Positions 58,774-64,000 of a DNA stretch of 64,000 nt are shown here, piece by piece. The stretch lies in assembly GCA_035048485.1 (NCBI GenBank), contig CM068582.1, positions 21,502,155 through 21,566,154 on the forward strand, in the 5' to 3' direction. The notes under the pieces were generated by a model. That model was not told where the DNA came from. It worked only from the letters and a program-made list of their open reading frames with translations, and searched no databases. Numbering within the stretch: the stretch's first letter is position 1; the number at the start of each line of letters is the position of its first letter. A program made the position numbers and the translations under genes. Source of the stretch: Pteria penguin. Its lineage: Eukaryota; Mollusca; Bivalvia; Pterioida; Pteriidae.

Positions 58774-58990
58774 TCTCTGCTCAAAACTGTTTGTATCAAA
58801 TATTACACATTCACGTGAAATTAATGATTTGCAGACGGTTTTTATAGTACCCCGGAATGCGACACGACGAATTCAGTAAAATGTCATCATTATCTCGGTA
58901 ATTACATCTTTTAACAAAAGAGAAGCAAGTGTAATTAACTGATGTAACGTCAATAGGTATTTTGTTTTTTATTTTTATGTTCAAGGTAAG

Positions 58991-59100
58991 GCAATCTGAT
59001 TAAAACCATATCATTATTCCGCTTCACTATTTGTCCCATTGCGTATAAAGCAATGGAACAAATAGAGAAGCGGAATAAAGATATGGTTTTAATCAGATTA
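58991..59100. mobile_element. 110-bp hairpin MITE with an 8-bp target duplication
   Basis: 'aatctgattaaaaccatatc' on the left is inverted as 'gatatggttttaatcagatt' on the right. Arms are about 50 bp with three or so mismatches and the loop is about 7 bp ('gtataaa'). Flanked by 'aaggtaag' at 58983-58990 and 59101-59108, an exact 8-bp duplication typical of hAT-mobilised elements. Confidence 0.9.
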
Positions 59101-59857
59101 AAGGTAAGAGAGCAACCATTTGATTTAGGGGGGGGGGGGGAGACAGGAAGACTGCCAAAAAAAAAAAAAAAAAAAAACAGTCTGGCTCAAATTTTGGGGG
59201 AAAATAATAAAAGAAACCAAAAAACATTACTAATGAATAAAAAAAAAAATAATCCGGTTCTGAAATTGGGCAAAAAACAAATATTCAGACCGGTGAAAGT
59301 CTTTAGTCCTGTATGGTTGCCCCCTAAGGCGACACGGTAAATAGGAAAGAGGCCATTTTATATGAGAATAGGTATAAAAGATAATTGTGTGGAAATGCTT
59401 CATTTTAGTCCCCCTAAGACATATCTCCCCTCTTTTTTTTTTTTTTGCTTTGTGGCCTTTCTGACAGCTTTTGACAGTTCTGTAGTTGTTTCCCTTAACT
59501 ATTTCCTTACAGGACTATACATAATGTCACCTGGTTTTTAAGTCCCACGTATGAAATTTCTCCCATACAAGCTTATATGAGCAGTTTGATTAATATTACT
59601 TGTCCGTCCAAAGCTTCCGTAAGGAAAGCGAGTGAAAAAAGATGTCCCTTTATTTACATTACGCTATCTCCTTGCATTGAAAAGAAAGAAGAGTTCCTAA
59701 CAAAAAAAAAAAAAAAAAACCGCGGGAATTTTGAAAGGTGTAAAGTCACTTAATTAAAATTAAACCTGATGCCTGTATCTGTATGTGTACATCAGATAAT
59801 CCATTCACTGGCATATAATTGACATAATTTATAAGGCTTTTGGCAAATTTCAAACAA
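59101..59857. other. Homopolymer-rich spacer
   Basis: Poly-G at 59129, poly-A runs at 59157, 59240 and 59702, poly-T at 59434. The lysine-rich frame at 59053-59340 is produced by the poly-A and hairpin sequence. No gene is supported. Confidence 0.6.
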
Positions 59858-59905
59858 ACAATGGTGTCCAACCAAGCGCTTATCCACTACACCACGCCTG
59901 CCCCT
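59858..59905 (-). mobile_element. tRNA-like SINE head fragment
   Basis: On the reverse strand 'ggcaggcgtggtgtagtgga' and 'taagcgcttggttggacacc' resemble the 5' half of a tRNA (A box) and the head of the SINE at 43374. Confidence 0.55.
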
Positions 59906-60599
59906 GAAGACAATGAAGCTTGCCTGATGTATTTTCCACTTCTTATATGTATTAAGATGACGACAATTAACTTTTCCTGCATATTTGTCATGAATATTAT
60001 GCGTGTGCGGAGAAAATTTTAGTGTCATTATGTAAAATTTTAATTTGCTAGCCTTAAGTTTAACTTGAAAGTAGATACCACTTACCATCATGTCATTTGA
60101 AAACTTTTGATACTCCTGATTAAAAGTGATCACAGAGCATCATAACTTATCAAATGACATGTATAAAGAATAAGACTACAACAACTCTAAACCGACTTGT
60201 CAGTTGTGCAATAGTTCATACTAATTTACTTGTTGTTTTGTGCCTTTGTGCCGCATGAAGGTTACTTCACTTATACACATGGTAATGCCACCTGCATGGC
60301 AGTAGCCTTCTCACAGACAAGTTGACCTATCTGAAGCCGAAGTAGATGTCAGCATGCTTATTTCCACACTGCCTTTGTTTCACTTGCTGCATTAGTTAAG
60401 ATGTTTGCTCTTTACTGAACGCCTTGTTATGGACCACAAGGTATCCTTGACAGGCTAACTCAGTTACAGACATGTTTGCAAGCCTAGCGATCTGGATAGA
60501 TTCATGTTTTTTTGTTCAGAAACTAAAATGTTGCACTGAAATTTGTTGTAGCCTAAACAGATTCCAAGTTGAACCTCATTCTGTTCATGTGGCAACATG
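59906..60599. other. Spacer
   Basis: No supported gene. 'acatggtaatgccacctgca' near 60278 may be a highly decayed SINE body. Confidence 0.35.
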
Positions 60600-60690
60600 A
60601 AATCTGACTTGTTTAAGCTACCCGAGCTTCTTGTGCCGACTTGTGTAAGCTACTTGGGCCAATTTGTGTAAGCTTCTTGTGCCAATAAAT
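60600..60690. repeat. Short tandem repeat, about 23-30 bp unit
   Basis: 'acttgtttaagctacccgag', 'acttgtgtaagctacttggg' and 'atttgtgtaagcttcttgtg' follow each other, three imperfect copies. Confidence 0.65.
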
Positions 60691-60834
60691 ACATGTAGTG
60701 AAAATTCAACAGCATATATGATAAGGTGATTGAAGTTTTCTGTTCATGTCAACAATATATTAGTTATTTCGTAACATGAAAACATCAATTAACCAACTTC
60801 CCATACCTCGAGGTGTAATAAGCAATTAAACCAA

Positions 60835-60890
60835 GATCGACTGCACCACAAGCCAATTGCTTAACCCTACATCATGTGTGCCCTTAAACA
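60835..60890 (-). mobile_element. Decayed tRNA-like SINE head
   Basis: 'accacaagccaattgcttaa' and 'ccctacatcatgtgtgccct' are similar in order to the head at 43374 ('caagccaagcgcctaacc' ... 'aagcctgtccc'). Confidence 0.4.
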
Positions 60891-62764
60891 TCCAAGTATT
60901 ACAAGCTTGAATGACATCTACAGAATTACACAAAGCAATGAAGATGAATTCTTCAATTTAATCTTAATTGGGTATAACAACAATGTATACATTATCATGT
61001 TTACAAACATATAAATACAGAAAAATAATATCAGCTAGGACTGAATCATGACTTATATCAATTAGGATCTTTAATATGAGTTATGCTTCTAATTACATCA
61101 TATATCTCACACATTGCAGAATTTTGAAATACAATTTTTACTCAACATTAAAAAATACAAATAGACATTAACAATACACACTGAAAATGATATTAAACAA
61201 TTTCAATCTGACATAACTCTATAAATACTGTACACATATGTATAACCTTTTTTAAAAAAAATTTAAATGAACACTACAAAAACAATAAAAAAATGAATTC
61301 AAAATTTGGTTAAATAAATTTAGCATTAGAAATCACAAGTACATGTAGTAAAACAAATAGTTGAGTCTTTTCTGCACTGATGTTGTGTGTTTCTTAAAGG
61401 CATTTTCCATCAAAGTTGGTATACATGTACATGTAGTGACAATAAATCAATCACCACATTCCAAGTTTCATATCTGAATGCTGAGTAAGACAACAACAAA
61501 AATTATCAAAATTCACAATGACCTTGACCTTGGAGCTATGACTTTGACTCAAGGTCATGACACACCACCTTTTCTATAAGAAATATTTATATCAAGTATA
61601 ACCTTTCTAGAAGCAGGCAAACTGAATTACATGATTTTATATTCAAGAGGTCAAGAGTAGGTCAATGAGAATATTTACAATGGAGAGGGAATCCTGTAAT
61701 ATTAAAATTCATATAAAGTTAGATACGAGCACAGGCGCAAAGCCACCTTTCCTTTTGGTATCAGGTAGATAAAAGTAATCCACACACCTGCAACATTAAA
61801 GGAAAATGATCTATCTATCTATCTATAGCTGTCCTTCTTGCTTGAATGTGCTTTACTCTGAAAAGATTGTGTGGCTTAATGTCTATGGTAATTCACTGAA
61901 ATCACATTTATGTTATGACAAAGATTAAAGATTTAAATAAAAACAAAAATGTGTAGGTAATTCACATTTATCTTTACCACTTTTAAGTTAACCCACAAAT
62001 CAAACCTTAATCCTATCATCCTTTACTTGTAAAAGAAATGAAAACCTCTACATAGTTCAAGACACATTTTACAGGCCTTTTCAAATTCTTGTTTGAAATT
62101 CAATTAAGTTATTTCCATTTAAAAACTACACTGTTTCTGCATCTGTTGATAGTGTCCCTTCTGTCAAAATTCTCAAAAAGAAAGACAACTCTAACACAAT
62201 TGTGTTAGATTAGTAAATGTGAATAAAAGACATTTTCGTTAAGTGCTGTACACAATCTTCAATACAGAATTTACACTTCGATGTGTATAATTAGTAGCTA
62301 CCATTGTATTTATCATCAACAGTAAGGATAGTATTTGCTAGATTCTTTTATCCTCATTTCTGTCTTTTTTTAAACTATACTGTATGTAAAATGTAATTAC
62401 TGACCTTAATCATTAAATATCAGCAGTATAAAAATAAATTCATCAAGTTATTATTAGTTAACATTATATAACTAAAATAACATAAGTAATTGTAAATGAT
62501 ATCATTACTCTGAATACATTTAAAACAGTGAAAAACCTGATCTTTCGTGTCTTTATGCATTTTAATTAACAACACAATAACTTCAAAAACTTGAACCAAA
62601 AAAAATTTGGAGTGATTTTAACTGTCCCTGTACTTTTTGAGTTATTGAGTTAAGTTCAATTCTTATATATAAAATGCAATGAAAAAAAGCGATAATTAAT
62701 ATTCACTAATCATTATCATTGTTAAATCAACATCTTTTACATGAGTTTGTTCATTTTGTTAGAC
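60891..62764. other. Spacer with a single CCTTGAC repeat unit and a microsatellite
   Basis: At 61510-61570 'atgaccttgaccttggagct' and 'caaggtcatgacacacc' match one unit of the array at 47575. (TCTA)n lies at about 61810-61826. No gene is supported. Confidence 0.5.
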
Positions 62765-62942
62765 TCCTCTTCAAAAGAGTTTAGATAATCAACTGATGTC
62801 TTGGTATAAATTTCCCAGAGTTTTAATTTACCACTATCTACATGTATATTAATCCTTCAAGTTACAGAAAGTTTGCTGCCATTCTTCATCTTATTCTACT
62901 GGTATCCTTCCTTCTTCATTTTTTCTACAGGATCCTGTAAAA
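62765..62942 (-). pseudogene. Exon-like fragment, homologue of 9355-9530
   Basis: On the reverse strand it opens with 'acag/gatcctgt' as at 9530 and ends IYTKTSVDYLNSFEEES in one frame. The middle contains stops and frame changes. Shared words with the first copy include 'gatgaagaat', 'cagcaaactttctg' and 'taccaagacatc'/'tacgaagacatt'. It is dead as a coding sequence here. Confidence 0.5.
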
Positions 62943-63149
62943 GAAGTAATTAATACATGTATATCAAAATTCATTATTGTTTTTATTTGCTATGCAAATT
63001 ATGGAATAGTACTGCATGAAAGTTCCTCAAACATTTCATAATTAATTACATTGTACAACTTGATTTTGTTACAACCCTGATATATTGAGGGTTTTTTTTA
63101 GGCATTGGGTATGGCTGCAGTCGGTCCTGGAAAAAATTATAAGCAGCAC

Positions 63150-64000
63150 AAATAAAACCAGGCACAATGCAGATAGACTGTCAGTTCGTATACTGACAGG
63201 TATAATGCAGGTAGGCTGTCAGTCCTTATACTGCTAGGTATATAATGCAGGTAGACTGTCAGTCCTTATACTGCCAGGTATAATACAGGTATACTGTCAG
63301 TCCTTATACTGCCAGATATAATGCAAATAGACTGTCAGTCTTTATACTACCAGGTATAATACAGGTAGGCTATCAGCCCTATTACTCCTAGATCTCATGC
63401 AAGTAGACTGTCAGTCATCATACTGCCAGGTATAATGCAGGTAGGCTGTCACTCCTTATACTGCCAGATATAATGCAGGTAGACTGTCAGTCCTTATACT
63501 GCCAGGTATAATGCAGGTAGGCTGTCAGTCCTTATACTGCCAGATATAATGCAGGTAGGCTGTCAGTCCTTATACTGCCAGATATAATGCAGGTAGGCTG
63601 TCAGTCCTTATACTGCCAGGTAAAATGCAAATAGACTGTCAGTCCTTATACTGCCAGGTATTATGCAGGTAGGCTGTCAGTCTGTATACTGCTAGGTATA
63701 ATGCAAGTAAACTGTCAGTCTTTATACTGCCAGGTATCATGTAGGTAGGCTGTCAGTCTGTATACTGCCAGGTATAATGCAAGAAGACTGTCAGTCTTTA
63801 TACTACCAGCTATAATGCAGGTAGACTGTCAGTCCTTATACTGCCAGGTATAATGCAAATAGACTGTCAGTCTTTATACTACCAGGTATAATACAGGTAG
63901 GCTATCAGCCCTATTACTCCTAGATCTCATGCAAGTAGACTGTCAGTCATCATACTGCCAGGTATAATGCAGGTAGGCTGTCAGTCCTTATACTGCCAGG
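63150..64000. repeat. 38-bp satellite array with a 532-bp higher-order period, open at the window end
   Basis: The monomer 'aggtataatgcaggtagact' plus 'gtcagtccttatactgcc' (38 bp) is repeated about 22 times and continues past the window. Monomers differ by subtype. A distinctive run of about 3.5 monomers starting 'atgcaaatagactgtcagtc' at 63321 and containing 'ctattactcctagatctcat' recurs at 63853. The offset is 532 bp, exactly 14 monomers. Confidence 0.95.

Noticed and set aside
59053..59340. Lysine-rich protein
   Set aside because: Produced by poly-G and poly-A runs and one arm of the hairpin MITE.
63150..64000. CRISPR-like array because of regular repeats
   Set aside because: There are no unique spacers; the whole 38-bp unit is repeated. 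It is a satellite in a eukaryotic genome.

Overview
The window is eukaryotic, AT-rich, intron-scale non-coding DNA from an invertebrate. A marine bivalve mollusc is the best guess. The reasons are several bivalve-style repeats: a tRNA-derived SINE with an (ATTG)n-type tail that resembles the molluscan RUDI/V-SINE group, tandem units full of AAGGTCA, non-autonomous elements ending in GACGGACAGACGG-type runs, and frequent ACATGTA words. This assignment rests on remembered repeat families and not on a search. No bacterial operons, CRISPR arrays or canonical standalone tRNA or rRNA genes are visible, and no complete protein-coding gene can be supported.

Layout. 0-3 kb: AT-rich DNA with two GGTCA-rich tandem repeats. 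3.2-5.5 kb: a decayed reverse-strand gene of an uncharacterised multicopy family, still mostly readable. 5.6-14 kb: SINE relics, minisatellites of 138, 58, 41 and 142 bp, a 136-bp foldback hairpin and a few exon-like pieces on the reverse strand. 14-24 kb: mostly featureless, with a well-preserved SINE at 19.4 kb, a foldback at 21.9 kb and a direct duplication at 23.3-23.9 kb. 24.3-25.6 kb: a pogo/Tigger-like element that keeps both inverted ends but only the C-terminal part of its transposase. 26.6-27.5 and 33.4-34.3 kb: two TA-flanked non-autonomous elements with related ends. 28.4-30.1 kb: a CpG-richer block of uncertain meaning. 31.8 kb: a near-perfect hairpin element.

35.9-39.2 kb holds the best host-gene evidence: two phase-0 exons on the reverse strand (one looks like an OB-fold) and a possible first coding exon upstream. 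40.8-43.1 kb is a 0.9-kb tandem segmental duplication. 44.7-46.7 kb has two possible 3' exons and a second pogo-type transposase C-terminus. 47.6-50.2 kb is minisatellites and a truncated SINE. 51.26-55.40 kb looks like a single large element with about 90-bp terminal inverted repeats, made of nested GGGTCA/TGACCC palindromes, with an internal 260-bp array and a SINE inserted in it. 55.4-62.9 kb mixes SINEs, a terminal exon at 57.2 kb, a hairpin MITE with an 8-bp target duplication, and a second copy of the exon-like fragment from 9.4 kb. The window ends inside a 38-bp satellite that shows a 14-monomer (532-bp) higher-order period.

The genes do not form a pathway. The organising theme is mobile elements: tRNA-derived SINEs, pogo-like DNA transposons and their non-autonomous relatives, short hairpin MITEs, and tandem repeats that carry nuclear-receptor-type half-sites. 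Isolated exons are scattered among them.
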